From NCBI GenBank assembly GCA_021730935.1, contig JAKFYJ010000035.1, positions 1-63,125 on the forward strand: 63,125 nt of DNA, given 5' to 3'. Below are positions 1-8,751 of the stretch, one piece after another (within the stretch, counting starts at the first letter, position 1; each line of letters opens with the position of its first letter). This stretch comes from Elusimicrobiota bacterium (GTDB lineage Bacteria; Elusimicrobiota; Elusimicrobia; 2-02-FULL-39-32). Both the position numbers and the translations under genes were made by a program. Below the pieces are notes generated by a model, which was given only the letters and a program-made list of their open reading frames with translations, did no database searches and had not been told where the DNA came from.

Positions 1-1747
1 TCCAGTTCCGGTTGTTGACTGAAATGACTCCGCTGGGAACATACGGCATGTCCAGATTGGGCCAATAATAATCGTGAGAAATTGTTCCGCCAGCCAGCTC
101 CAAACCGTTGAGTAAGTTTCCGAAAAGTATATTCCCCGTGCTGGTAATAGACGTGAAGTCCGGGTTTGCAAAATAGATGGCTTGGTTCTTGTTGTTTGAG
201 ATGATATTGTCGGTGATGAAGACTGAGCCGATAGGATTGTCGCTGTAGATGCCGGCGTTGTTGTTGAAAGAAATATTGTTTTGATCGATGTTCGCGAGGG
301 CCGCGCCAGGAAAATAAAGCCCCATGTTCCCGCTCTTCGTCAATTGATTTCTTGAGAAACTGAGGACGGACTGGCCTGCAACGGTGACATTGTTGCTGGT
401 GCAAGTTGAAATAAAACAGTCCGTGACAGTGGCTGTTGAACCTGTGTTTAGAGAAATCGAACCGCCGGAACTGTTTGAGATCGTCGAGGAAGAAATGTCG
501 AGCACGCCTTTGTTTGCCGTCACGCCATTAACCGCATATTTGAGAACCATGTTGGCGGCCTTGATGAGCCCCAAAGACACACCGTTCCCGGCACCGATCC
601 CGCCCCAGTTCCCCGCCGCTGGCAATGTCGCGGAGCCATTGTTGTTGGTGTCTCCTCCGACTGAATCATCATTAAAACTGGTCATGATAATGGGTTCCTG
701 AACAGTCCCCAGAACCGTCATCGTTCCGTTCGAAACTGTGAAATTGACCCCTCCTCCATTCGCCCTCGCCTTCACGATCACTCCCGGATCAATGGTCCAG
801 GTTCCATTGCTGACTGAAGTGGCTCCGTTTGGGACATACGGAAGCCCGAGGTTCATCAGATGATAATCATGAGGAATGTTCCCTGCTCCCAGCTCCACCC
901 CATTGACCGCATTGCCGGCCGCCGTGTTGCCTGTCCCCGTCAAAGATCGGACGTCAGGATTGCTAAGGATAACCGCCTGATTTGTGTTGTTTATAAATGT
1001 GTTTGAACTCAAAAGGACAGTCCCTTCCGGCTGGTCGCTGTAGATTCCGTAGGCGTTGGATAAAATGTTGTTTTCCGAAATGTCAGCATAAGATGCGCCG
1101 GCGAGATAGATCCCGATGTTTCCGCTCTTCGTCAATCGATTTCTTGTGAAATTGAGGATGGACTGGCCAGTAACTGTAATGTTGTTTCCTGCGCAGGTGG
1201 AAATCACGCAATCAACAATTGTTCCTGTGGAGCCGCCGCCAAGTGAAATCGAACCGCCGGTACTGTTTGAAATCGTCGAGACAGAAATATCGAGCAGGCC
1301 TTTGGTTGCCGTCACGCCGTCTCCAGCATATTTAAGGATCAGATTGCTCGCTTTGATGAACCCCGAAGACACACCGTTCCCGGCACCGATCCCGCCCCAG
1401 TTCCCCGCCGCTGGCAATGTCGCGGAGCCATTGTTGTTGGTGTCTCCCAGGAAAGAATCGTCGTTGATGGATGTGAAAACAACAGGGTTGACAGGGTCTC
1501 CGTTGACCAGAAGAGTTCCAAGAGCGGTTAAAGAAACGCCCGAATTAAATTTGAGGACGACGCCGGGATCGAGTGTGAGGGTTTGGCCTGCGGGAACTGT
1601 GACATTGCCTGTGACGACATAAGCGGAAGTGGTGACGCTCAAGGTTCCGGAAACATTGCCGGAAAGGGCGAAGAGGCGCGCTCTGCCCAAATGCAGAACC
1701 GCGGAGAAGACGAGGAAAAAGAAAAAAAGCCGGCACAATCGTTTCAT
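1..1747 (-). CDS. Exported parallel beta-helix repeat protein, 3' end missing (window edge)
   Basis: An open frame runs from ATG at 1747 to base 1 without a stop (582 codons visible), so the gene continues outside the window. The N-terminus is a clear signal peptide: MKR, a hydrophobic run (LFFFFLVFSAVLHL), then an SGNVSG start of the mature chain. The rest is rich in Asn, Gly, Ser and Thr, with short alternating strands (for example TVPAGQTLTLDPGVVLKF), as in right-handed parallel beta-helix proteins with pectate-lyase-like folds or NosD/CASH repeats. Two long tandem units of 264 codons are visible and a third begins at the edge; each contains GNWGGIGAGNG and a HDY segment. Such proteins are usually surface-attached or secreted carbohydrate-active or adhesive proteins; that role is inference. 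A TATAAT box lies at 1827-1832. No catalytic residues can be assigned. Confidence 0.85.
   Translation of the reverse strand, partial: MKRLCRLFFFFLVFSAVLHLGRARLFALSGNVSGTLSVTTSAYVVTGNVTVPAGQTLTLDPGVVLKFNSGVSLTALGTLLVNGDPVNPVVFTSINDDSFLGDTNNNGSATLPAAGNWGGIGAGNGVSSGFIKASNLILKYAGDGVTATKGLLDISVSTISNSTGGSISLGGGSTGTIVDCVISTCAGNNITVTGQSILNFTRNRLTKSGNIGIYLAGASYADISENNILSNAYGIYSDQPEGTVLLSSNTFINNTNQAVILSNPDVRSLTGTGNTAAGNAVNGVELGAGNIPHDYHLMNLGLPYVPNGATSVSNGTWTIDPGVIVKARANGGGVNFTVSNGTMTVLGTVQEPIIMTSFNDDSVGGDTNNNGSATLPAAGNWGGIGAGNGVSLGLIKAANMVLKYAVNGVTANKGVLDISSSTISNSSGGSISLNTGSTATVTDCFISTCTSNNVTVAGQSVLSFSRNQLTKSGNMGLYFPGAALANIDQNNISFNNNAGIYSDNPIGSVFITDNIISNNKNQAIYFANPDFTSITSTGNILFGNLLNGLELAGGTISHDYYWPNLDMPYVPSGVISVNNRNW
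574..655 (-). repeat. Copy 2 of an 82-bp identical block in 264-codon tandem repeats
   Basis: Bases 574-655 are identical to 1366-1447, exactly 792 bp (264 codons) away. The surrounding repeat units are similar but diverged. The block encodes the GNWGGIGAGNG region of the beta-helix protein. Its perfect identity suggests recent duplication or gene conversion. Confidence 0.9.
1366..1447 (-). repeat. Copy 1 of the 82-bp identical block in 264-codon tandem repeats
   Basis: This is the partner of the block at 574-655 and lies in the first repeat unit of the beta-helix gene. A third, partial unit at the left edge (from about base 130 down to 1) aligns with bases 922 down to 793 at the same 792-bp spacing. 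Confidence 0.9.
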
Positions 1748-1826
1748 GAATTTACGATATCACATTCCCCGCGGACTCTGATTTAATAATTATGTCAACC
1801 TGTGTAGGAATTAGGCGACAGGGGAT

Positions 1827-1832
1827 ATTATA
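1827..1832 (-). promoter_or_regulatory. -10 box TATAAT upstream of the beta-helix gene
   Basis: There is a perfect TATAAT on the minus strand about 80 bp before the ATG at 1747. No good -35 box sits at 16-18 bp. Instead the conserved element at 1851-1872 begins 18 bp upstream, which suggests an activator-dependent or atypical promoter. Confidence 0.55.
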
Positions 1833-1850
1833 CGAATGAATGCGGCGATC

Positions 1851-1872
1851 TTTTGTAAACAAATTGTAACAA
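1851..1872 (-). promoter_or_regulatory. Variant of the TTGTTACAA/GTTTACAAAA element
   Basis: On the minus strand this reads TTGTTACAA, a three-base TTT spacer, then GTTTACAAAA. The same two half-motifs, with AAA as spacer, occur upstream of both giant genes (8334-8365 and 57658-57689). Position just upstream of a TATAAT box suggests a regulator-binding site. Confidence 0.5.
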
Positions 1873-1885
1873 CTTGAATGATGGG

Positions 1886-4800
1886 TCATTGCGACCTCGC
1901 GGCAAATTCTTCTGCGATGCGGCGCATCTCGAGGAGGCGGCTGAAGACCAGCGGGGGGCCGGACATGTCGCGGACAAAATCGATGGGGATGACATTGCTG
2001 AAAGTCTTCAAAAATTCAGGGGCGTCGTCGACGGAGACGAGGAAATCTGTTAAATCGTCGTTGGAGATCAGGAGGTTCCTTGCCGAGAAGTTCCGGTTCG
2101 CAGGGTCCGCGGCCATCTTCAGAAGCTCGGAGGAATTTTTCACGATTTTCACCTCCGCTCCCTTTTCCATGAATTTCGAGTTCAGCGTCTGAATCTTTTC
2201 CTCAGAGATGTCTTTCGGCGCCCGGATGACGAAAAGTTGACCGTCCAGGCTTTGGGTGAAACGGAGTTTGATGAAGATGGGGATCAGTTTCATCTGTGAA
2301 AGCATGGAGGCATAGGCCGAACGCTTTCTCTCTTCCCCCCCGACATTGAGACGAAGGTCATTGCCGAGCAATTTGTTCAGGGAATCGCCCAGGCTGTTTT
2401 GTCCGCGGGAGAGGAGGGCCTCTGCCTGGCGGATGGCGGCGTCGGGATCTTCCTGCGGCTGGAGGTTGCGGATTCTCAAAACGCCTGAAAGCCAGAACCC
2501 ATAAACAAAAGCGGGAATTGCGATGAAATGCAGAGTTGGAACCGCCAAAAGGGTCCCCGCCACAAAAAGCGCGAGTCCGATCCCGATGGTGGTCTGGGCG
2601 GAGGGTTTGCTGGGGTTCGAAAATCCCGATGAATTATTGCCGATATTTTGGACAGTCAGCCCTCTCCTGATAACAGCCAGGCGGTGATATTCTGGGGCGC
2701 CCTCAACCGGGCCTTGATCGGTAAACCGATTTTTCCCGAAATTCAGCAGCCCCCAAAACCCCAACGAGATATCGATCCAGAACTTAACCTGTTGGGCTGG
2801 AACAATGATAGTGATGGGATACTCGAAGTCCCAATTGAAATATCTGAACTGGATATTCGATGCGAAAAGGATGGATAGTATGTCATAGTCTCCTTTGAAA
2901 ACTCTCACCACATGCAGGATCTCATTATTTAAATTTAAATGGAGGATGTCCTGGGTCGTAACTGAAATGTCGTCAGGAAGATAATAATAGGGCACTATAT
3001 CCGGTTCGCAAATAAATATTTTTCTTCCGTTCTCCCAAACGCTGACATTATATCTGATACCCTTGCCATACTTGCGGTTATTCTCCTTTCTCCCTGTGTC
3101 CGAGGTTATAAAAGGATCGACCCCAAAAATTTGCTCCGCGGTCAGTCCCGCAATGTTTTGCGTCTCGAACAGAAGCGGGTCAGGTTTGGGACGCGCTTGT
3201 TGCAGAATGGGTTTTGGAGGGTTCACCCAAACGCCGATTCTCCAGATGATCAAGCCGAGGATGATGTTCATGAGCGGGAGGAGATAGATCGGGTTGATGT
3301 GGGATTTGATGGCTCCCCAGAGTCCCAGGACCGCGAAGGAGGCCATATACGTGAGGGTTTCGCCGTCCACGAGGGAGGGGTGACGGTTGATCGAGAGGAA
3401 CCGGAACCCGGGAGCGTCCGGGACAGGCCCCAGGTTTTTGGTGGCATAAATATTTTGATTGATCCGAATGTTCATTCCGTCTGTGATCTGGTCCGCAGGA
3501 ACGATCAGGTTCAAGGTTGCGGTCGTCGGCATGCTCCTTGCCAGAGAGTCCAGCCAGAGTTCGGTTTCGGTCAGGGAGGCCTGAATATTTCCAGCGTATA
3601 ATCTCACGGCATTCAGAATCTGCCCGTTGCCGTTGAGCATAAAAATGTCCTGGAAGGAGGCTGTTCCTTTGAGTTTTTGGGGATGGGACACAAACATCCA
3701 TCTTCCTTTGCCGTTCGGCCAGAGATCGTAGCGCGTGCCCATCCCAAGTTCGTCTCGTCTCCAGGCTTTTCCATTGTCCGGGTTTCCGAGCCAGCGGTCG
3801 TTAAAGACTTGAGCCGCCGTGAGGCGCGCGATGGTTTGCCCGTCGAACGGGAGATTTCCGGGAAGTTTGGTTGGGGCAGTTTTGGAATCAGCATCAGCGC
3901 CGGCGGCAGGGTTCAGGGAGAATGCCGGGTTTGCGGGATTGCCGCGGATCATCCCCTCGAGTATTTTCCATGCGGCGAGGAGAATTGTGGCGGCGATAAT
4001 GGAGAAGGCCAAACCCTCAAGACTTCCGATATCGAAATTCGGTGAGATCAGGCCGAGGGCAAAAAGGTTTCTGTTGAAAATGGGGTTGGAGATGCTGGAT
4101 TCAGGCTGGACCGGAGGAAATGAAAGCGAAGCGGCATCCTCGGGGGAAAGAAATCCCTTCCGGGACAGAAGCTCCATAAATTTGGGGAGAGGCGTCTTGG
4201 GAAACTGCGCAAGCTCGCGGGCAAGTTCTGAGCTGAAAAGGACCTCGTCTTCAAGCGTTTCTCGGGCATTTCGGCCTGAACGGGCTCCCGCGTCCCGCAA
4301 TTTGGCGGACGTTTTGGAGGCGATGTCCCGAATGACTTCCCGCTGGGTCATGCGGTTGGCGGACTGCGACATCGCATATTCCAGGAACGCTTCTGTCTCA
4401 AGGAAAGCCTGGGTTTCCGGGTCAAAATTGCCTTCTGCCAGCGCTGTTTCATAGGCAGAGCGCGGGCGGGTTCCCAGAGCAAAGGCAAAGAGCCGTTCTT
4501 TTCGTTCAGTTCCGTGATAGACAAAAATGTCATGGAAATTATCCACTGCGGATCGATAGGCCAGATCATCGGATTGGGCTGAAAGCTGGGCGCGGGCTTT
4601 TGCTGTTTCGCGGCATTGCGTCCAAAACTCGGCGCGGTTGTTTTTTAGGAGCAGTTCAGAGTTCAGCGCGGGCCTGTTCGCGGCGCGGCGCTCGTTAATC
4701 CAGCCGGAGACCGAAGGTTTTCCATTTTCGTCCAGGACGACCTGCTTTTGAATGACGAGGATTCCCCTGGCGTCCGCCCAGAGCAAAATGTCTTTCACGG

Positions 4801-7800
4801 CGCCTCTGAAGATGGGGTTGAGGCGGTGCAGGGGATTGTTCAGCGACTCCAGCATGGCCGATCTTCGCTCCCGATCCGTTTCTTTGCCATAAGCATTCAT
4901 GAATCCGCCGTATTGGGCGCCGATTTTTATGAACGCGTCATAGATTGCTTTGTCCGTGATCCCGGGCGTTCTGTAAATTTCATCTTCAAGGACCGGCGTG
5001 AGAACCCCCGACTCCTCGGCGTGGGCAAGCGCCATTTCTCTGAAACCCTGGGGCAAATTTTCCGCGATGAGCAGAGGGAGCATGTCGAGCACGACCGCGA
5101 ACCCTCCCTGTCCCCCCGTTTTTTGAAGATGCTTTTCGAGAGCGGTTTCCAGGCTTTTGATGATGGCTCCGGAATCTGCGCCGCTATAGCTCGGGATTTC
5201 GACGGGGTATTTTCTGGGCACATCGAAGAACAAAAATTTCACGCCTCCCCCGGTCAGCATCGCGGCGGAATAACTCATGAGAAGCCTGACGCCTGAAGTC
5301 AGGAACCTGCGCCGGCCGCTCGCTTTCCCTTTCGCGGAGCGCGCATAAGCATTGACGGCAAAAAATGAAACGGCGAAAACCGCGATGATCAGGGCCGGAA
5401 TCACGGTCACGGGGTCCAGGCCGGACGAATATGCGCGGAGATAATAGAGCGTCCGTTCGGTCCGGTGCAGGAGCCATGGCGCAATGTCCGAAAAATGATG
5501 GATGGAACTGAAATCAAAAATAGTGTGAAAGACGATGTTCCAATCTAAAAAAGAAGATTCCTGGAATGGATAAAGTCCCGCGAGGAGCGCGGAGTTTTCC
5601 CCTGAGGCCGCCCGTATTATCCGGCCCCAGAATGCGGTTCCGGAGAGAATTCCAAGCACAAGAACCGCGGTGCGGAGCGGAGGTTTCCTTCTTATTGCCT
5701 GGACGAGCTGATCATAGTCATGATAATAAAGCGTTCTTACGGACACTCCGAGGGCCTTGCTGAACCGCGCGGCGTGAAAGGGCTGGCGCCATTTTGACAG
5801 GGCATATTCGATGTCCCTTCGGTTCGCTTTGAGCATGATCGGCAGGCGAGACGGCTCTTCTGTTTTGCGCCGCGTCATTTCTTCGCGCACAAGTTTTTCG
5901 ATACCGTGGTTATAAATAATTCTTCTCGAGATTCGCAGATCGGCGGCCATCTTGCGGATGTTGATCTTCCCATGGGTCATCTGCAAATAATCCCGGATCG
6001 CGGTTTTTATGTCGCCGAACAAATAAATTTTGATTAACTTCTTGTCCGGATTTATAACCTGCAGGCGCAGGTTCACTTTTTTCAGGAGCTCTTTAAACTC
6101 AGGAGTTTTAATTGATTTCCTCGGGATCCCAGCCAGCGTTTCAAGCTCTATGAGGGTGCGGACTCCTCTGACGCCGCTCCATGCAGTCACAAAATGGTCA
6201 ACATCCAACGGGGACACTCTTTTGCGGAACGGCACTGCGGGGATCAGGATTGCCGCCCACGCCGCGTGGCCCAAACTCGATCCGGCCAGAGGGAAAAGCG
6301 TTTCCTGGCTTGTGTAAATAAATAAGGCGACCATCGAAATCAGGGCCGCTCCTGCAACAGAAGCCGCAAGCCGGGTTATCTCAGTCGTGATTCGCCTTTG
6401 GGGCGAGTGAACCTGGCGCGTGATGTTTCCTTCAGCATCTTTCAGAAGCGAATAGGGGACAGCGCCTTCAGCCGCGTTGGAAGGTTCAACCCGGACGCCG
6501 CCGTCGATGTCTTCCGCTGTCACAGAAAAACCGCCGGCAGAGGGACCTGCCAAAGCGGAAAAACGGGCGGCTTCAAGAGTGTCGGGAACATTCTCCGGGC
6601 CGTTTGCAAGTTCCGGGAACGCCGCTCCGGCGTCGGATGCGAGGAGCCTGACAAGTCCCGAGGTCCAGACCCTCTGCGGCAGAAACAGCTTGTCTCCGTC
6701 GAAAAGTTTGTCGAGCGGGGACTTTTCCCGCGTGAAGATGGAAAGATATTCCGTGCCGGAAGCGTTTTCAATTTTGGTGATCTTGGGAGATAGCGTGATG
6801 ACGGCGGCGCGGGGTTCAAGTTTTTCAAGCAGATTTTCCATGCCTGCGGAATGATATCCTCCCGTCACGAGGACGGCGGTTTTCGCTTTGCCCGCTGAGA
6901 CGGCTTTGAGCAGATTTTGAGTCAGGGCCGCGTCACGGAGTTCGGCATGTCTGAAAAAGGATTCAAAGGAGGCGAGGGGAAAATTTTCCGAAATGAGGGC
7001 GGATCCTTGATACTCTTTCCACTCTTGCGCGGTGAGTGAAAAATCGATCAGCTTGTCGGTGAGATATTGTTTTCTGGATTCAGCGATGAGATTTTTTTCT
7101 TGTTCGGTTTTGGCGAGGATGCCATAGATTTTATTTTCGAGCGCCTGGGTCTCGGTCATGAGCTTTTCTGCGTTAATTCTGTCAGAGACGAGAACATAAT
7201 CCAGATAGTCCGATAGGGCGGGATAATTTTCGACGGGAACGCCGGAACGGGCGCAAAGGGTTTTCAGATAACCATAAAAATCAGTGTGGCGGATTCGTCC
7301 CAGGCGATATGCGAGGCTTAAATTCACAAGGCGGCCCGTTTCATTCTTGTCGAGCTTCTTGACGAGGATATTGAGCATTGAGGCGCGTTCGTCCTCGACT
7401 TTCGCGAAATTGAGAGAGTGTTCCATCGAGAGGGCTTTCAGGAAGAGCGGGACCATTTCCCCCTGGAAGGATGGATCGGTTTCCGAGAGGGATTTGACAT
7501 GTTCCCCCAGAGGCGCCGTCCCCGAACGATAGGCCTGGACTTTTTTATCAAAGTCCGCAAGTTCCGGGCTGAATATTTTCTGCTTTTGAGCGTTGATCGC
7601 GGACTCTGTTTCAACGAGGCGTTCTTTCAGTTCGCGCACTTTCGGCGCGGAGTCTTGATAGGCCCGGACATGGGCGTTATAAAGCGGTTCATCGTCGACA
7701 CCCACGAACGGCGGGATTTCCTTGCGGCTCGTCAAGGCGGTGTGTATCGCTCCGGTGACCTTGCCTTCTTTCATCAGAAAATCCGCGGCTTTATGGACGG

Positions 7801-8296
7801 ACTCGGGATCCTCAAAGGTTCTGAAACGCGACACATCGACGGCCTCAAACGCGCCTTCGAGCGCAACCAGATCGGCCTGGCCTTTGCCGATCAATTCCTG
7901 AATCGATTTGCTGATGTTTTCCTGCGCTTCAAAATTTTGGTGAACGTCCTGGATATGGATGACGAGAGGGTCTCCGGGCTTCCAATTTTGCGGGATGCGC
8001 GCGCGCTTGAAATTGGCGAAGGCCAGGGGAAGCGCGAAGCCGGCGGGCAGGCGGTTTTTAATGAACTGCGGAAGGCTCAAATTGTCCGCGTCAGGAACGA
8101 TGTTTTGGCGGCTGATCAGCGGGCGGATTCGAGGCAGGTTTCCGGTCGGGAGCTGTGCCAGGAGAGCGGGCTCCGACTCCGCAGTTTTTTCGACGGAGGA
8201 ACGCCGCTCTTCCCAGAAGCTCGCCTCGGCATAAGGCGCGGCCAAAAAGGAATAGCAAAACACGCCCAAAAGGGCGGAGCAAAAAACTTTTTTCAT
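1886..8296 (-). CDS. Giant exported membrane protein 1 (TraB/ChaN-like N-terminus, HTH motifs, tandem C-terminal domains)
   Basis: This is a 2,136-residue protein. It starts with a signal peptide (MKKVFCSALLGVFCYSFLAA, cleavage near YAEA). Residues about 105-540 form a domain shared with the giant at 40409-57601. It has HIQDVHQN near 111, VALEGAFE near 143 and a closing VTGGYH near 478, a pattern reminiscent of the TraB/ChaN/EreA/TIKI superfamily. Further on there are hydrophobic segments near 635-687, 873-896, 960-982, 1425-1449, 1648-1689 and 1898-1939. Two TetR-like helix-turn-helix motifs lie at about 776-807 (LRISRRIIYNHG) and 840-866 (LGVSVRTLYYHD). Two related domains at about 1485-1642 and 1717-1885 each start with LTA(A/E)Q(V/I)F and contain an I(V/I)PA(D/Q)Q motif. 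Function is unknown. The ATG is supported by the signal peptide directly after it. It is divergent from the TRL-like gene at 8383. Confidence 0.85.
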   Translation of the reverse strand: MKKVFCSALLGVFCYSFLAAPYAEASFWEERRSSVEKTAESEPALLAQLPTGNLPRIRPLISRQNIVPDADNLSLPQFIKNRLPAGFALPLAFANFKRARIPQNWKPGDPLVIHIQDVHQNFEAQENISKSIQELIGKGQADLVALEGAFEAVDVSRFRTFEDPESVHKAADFLMKEGKVTGAIHTALTSRKEIPPFVGVDDEPLYNAHVRAYQDSAPKVRELKERLVETESAINAQKQKIFSPELADFDKKVQAYRSGTAPLGEHVKSLSETDPSFQGEMVPLFLKALSMEHSLNFAKVEDERASMLNILVKKLDKNETGRLVNLSLAYRLGRIRHTDFYGYLKTLCARSGVPVENYPALSDYLDYVLVSDRINAEKLMTETQALENKIYGILAKTEQEKNLIAESRKQYLTDKLIDFSLTAQEWKEYQGSALISENFPLASFESFFRHAELRDAALTQNLLKAVSAGKAKTAVLVTGGYHSAGMENLLEKLEPRAAVITLSPKITKIENASGTEYLSIFTREKSPLDKLFDGDKLFLPQRVWTSGLVRLLASDAGAAFPELANGPENVPDTLEAARFSALAGPSAGGFSVTAEDIDGGVRVEPSNAAEGAVPYSLLKDAEGNITRQVHSPQRRITTEITRLAASVAGAALISMVALFIYTSQETLFPLAGSSLGHAAWAAILIPAVPFRKRVSPLDVDHFVTAWSGVRGVRTLIELETLAGIPRKSIKTPEFKELLKKVNLRLQVINPDKKLIKIYLFGDIKTAIRDYLQMTHGKINIRKMAADLRISRRIIYNHGIEKLVREEMTRRKTEEPSRLPIMLKANRRDIEYALSKWRQPFHAARFSKALGVSVRTLYYHDYDQLVQAIRRKPPLRTAVLVLGILSGTAFWGRIIRAASGENSALLAGLYPFQESSFLDWNIVFHTIFDFSSIHHFSDIAPWLLHRTERTLYYLRAYSSGLDPVTVIPALIIAVFAVSFFAVNAYARSAKGKASGRRRFLTSGVRLLMSYSAAMLTGGGVKFLFFDVPRKYPVEIPSYSGADSGAIIKSLETALEKHLQKTGGQGGFAVVLDMLPLLIAENLPQGFREMALAHAEESGVLTPVLEDEIYRTPGITDKAIYDAFIKIGAQYGGFMNAYGKETDRERRSAMLESLNNPLHRLNPIFRGAVKDILLWADARGILVIQKQVVLDENGKPSVSGWINERRAANRPALNSELLLKNNRAEFWTQCRETAKARAQLSAQSDDLAYRSAVDNFHDIFVYHGTERKERLFAFALGTRPRSAYETALAEGNFDPETQAFLETEAFLEYAMSQSANRMTQREVIRDIASKTSAKLRDAGARSGRNARETLEDEVLFSSELARELAQFPKTPLPKFMELLSRKGFLSPEDAASLSFPPVQPESSISNPIFNRNLFALGLISPNFDIGSLEGLAFSIIAATILLAAWKILEGMIRGNPANPAFSLNPAAGADADSKTAPTKLPGNLPFDGQTIARLTAAQVFNDRWLGNPDNGKAWRRDELGMGTRYDLWPNGKGRWMFVSHPQKLKGTASFQDIFMLNGNGQILNAVRLYAGNIQASLTETELWLDSLARSMPTTATLNLIVPADQITDGMNIRINQNIYATKNLGPVPDAPGFRFLSINRHPSLVDGETLTYMASFAVLGLWGAIKSHINPIYLLPLMNIILGLIIWRIGVWVNPPKPILQQARPKPDPLLFETQNIAGLTAEQIFGVDPFITSDTGRKENNRKYGKGIRYNVSVWENGRKIFICEPDIVPYYYLPDDISVTTQDILHLNLNNEILHVVRVFKGDYDILSILFASNIQFRYFNWDFEYPITIIVPAQQVKFWIDISLGFWGLLNFGKNRFTDQGPVEGAPEYHRLAVIRRGLTVQNIGNNSSGFSNPSKPSAQTTIGIGLALFVAGTLLAVPTLHFIAIPAFVYGFWLSGVLRIRNLQPQEDPDAAIRQAEALLSRGQNSLGDSLNKLLGNDLRLNVGGEERKRSAYASMLSQMKLIPIFIKLRFTQSLDGQLFVIRAPKDISEEKIQTLNSKFMEKGAEVKIVKNSSELLKMAADPANRNFSARNLLISNDDLTDFLVSVDDAPEFLKTFSNVIPIDFVRDMSGPPLVFSRLLEMRRIAEEFAARSQ

Positions 8297-8333
8297 GGAT
8301 GTCGGAATATTCTACAAGAGAAGGCATCTTGGC

Positions 8334-8365
8334 GTCCTAAACTTTTTGTAAACTTTTTGTAACAA
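8334..8365. promoter_or_regulatory. 32-bp direct-repeat promoter element (copy A)
   Basis: Two adjacent 11-bp units AAACTTTTTGT lie at 8339-8349 and 8350-8360 and are followed by AACAA. The whole 32-bp block is identical to 57658-57689. Both copies sit in a divergent intergenic region with a giant gene on the minus side. The 11-bp phasing places the repeats on the same face of the helix, as expected for a protein-binding site. Confidence 0.65.
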
Positions 8366-8376
8366 ATTGGTATACT
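8346..8376 (+). promoter_or_regulatory. Promoter of the TRL-like pair, predicted leaderless
   Basis: TATACT at 8371-8376 is a good -10 box. TTGTAA at 8346-8351 is a possible -35 with a 19-bp spacer and lies inside the direct-repeat element. Only six bases separate the -10 from the ATG at 8383, so transcription would start at or next to the A of the start codon. Confidence 0.5.
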
Positions 8377-8382
8377 TAAGAC

Positions 8383-8733
8383 ATGATAAAAAAACTTCAT
8401 TTTGCGCTGTTGTCGTCGATATTTGGATTGGGCGGGTGCGGGATTATTTATACGAACGTGAAGGTCCCGAGGGCTTATCGGTCCTCCACTCCGAACGAGG
8501 TCCGGGCGGAGATTTCTGACAAGACGGTTTCAGGACAATCCTGCAACCGTTCCCTGCTGTTTTTGGTGGCGTGGGGCGACGCGAGTTATGCGGCGGCCGC
8601 GCAAAATGCCCTGGCAAGCAATGCCGACAGCGTGCTTTATGACGTCAAGTCCGACATGGAAGCGTTCAGCGTTTTGGGGCTCTATACGCGGACCTGCACG
8701 ATCCTGACAGGAAAAGTCGGGCGCATCAAATAA
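8383..8733 (+). CDS. TRL-like lipoprotein
   Basis: A 116-residue exported protein. The N-terminus MIKKLHFALLSSIFGLGGC is a signal peptide ending in a lipobox-like LGGC, so the mature protein would be a lipoprotein. The body fits the TRL-like family pattern: YTNVKVPRA near the start, a Cys followed by a hydrophobic stretch and WGDASYAAAAQNA, then VLYDVKSD and a closing SVLGLYTRTCTILTGK. Members of this family are small cell-envelope proteins of unknown role. It is followed after 8 bp by a second protein with the same C-terminal pattern, so the two form an operon. There is no Shine-Dalgarno sequence because the promoter abuts the ATG. Confidence 0.75.
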   Translation: MIKKLHFALLSSIFGLGGCGIIYTNVKVPRAYRSSTPNEVRAEISDKTVSGQSCNRSLLFLVAWGDASYAAAAQNALASNADSVLYDVKSDMEAFSVLGLYTRTCTILTGKVGRIK

Positions 8734-8751
8734 GGCGATTCATGAATCGCC
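8734..8751. repeat. Short palindromic repeat supplying a start codon
   Basis: GGCGATTCATGAATCGCC is a perfect 18-bp palindrome. The same core occurs at 57409-57430. Here the central ATG is the start codon of the gene at 8742, and the palindrome begins one base after the stop of the preceding gene. Confidence 0.8.

Noticed and set aside
1116-1622. Open frame of 168 codons on the + strand inside the beta-helix gene
   Set aside because: It is antisense to the real minus-strand gene, which has a signal peptide and repeats; the + product has no family resemblance.
7418-8362. Open frame of 314 codons on the + strand opposite giant 1
   Set aside because: Antisense of the conserved N-terminal domain; the frame is open because of codon bias in the real gene.
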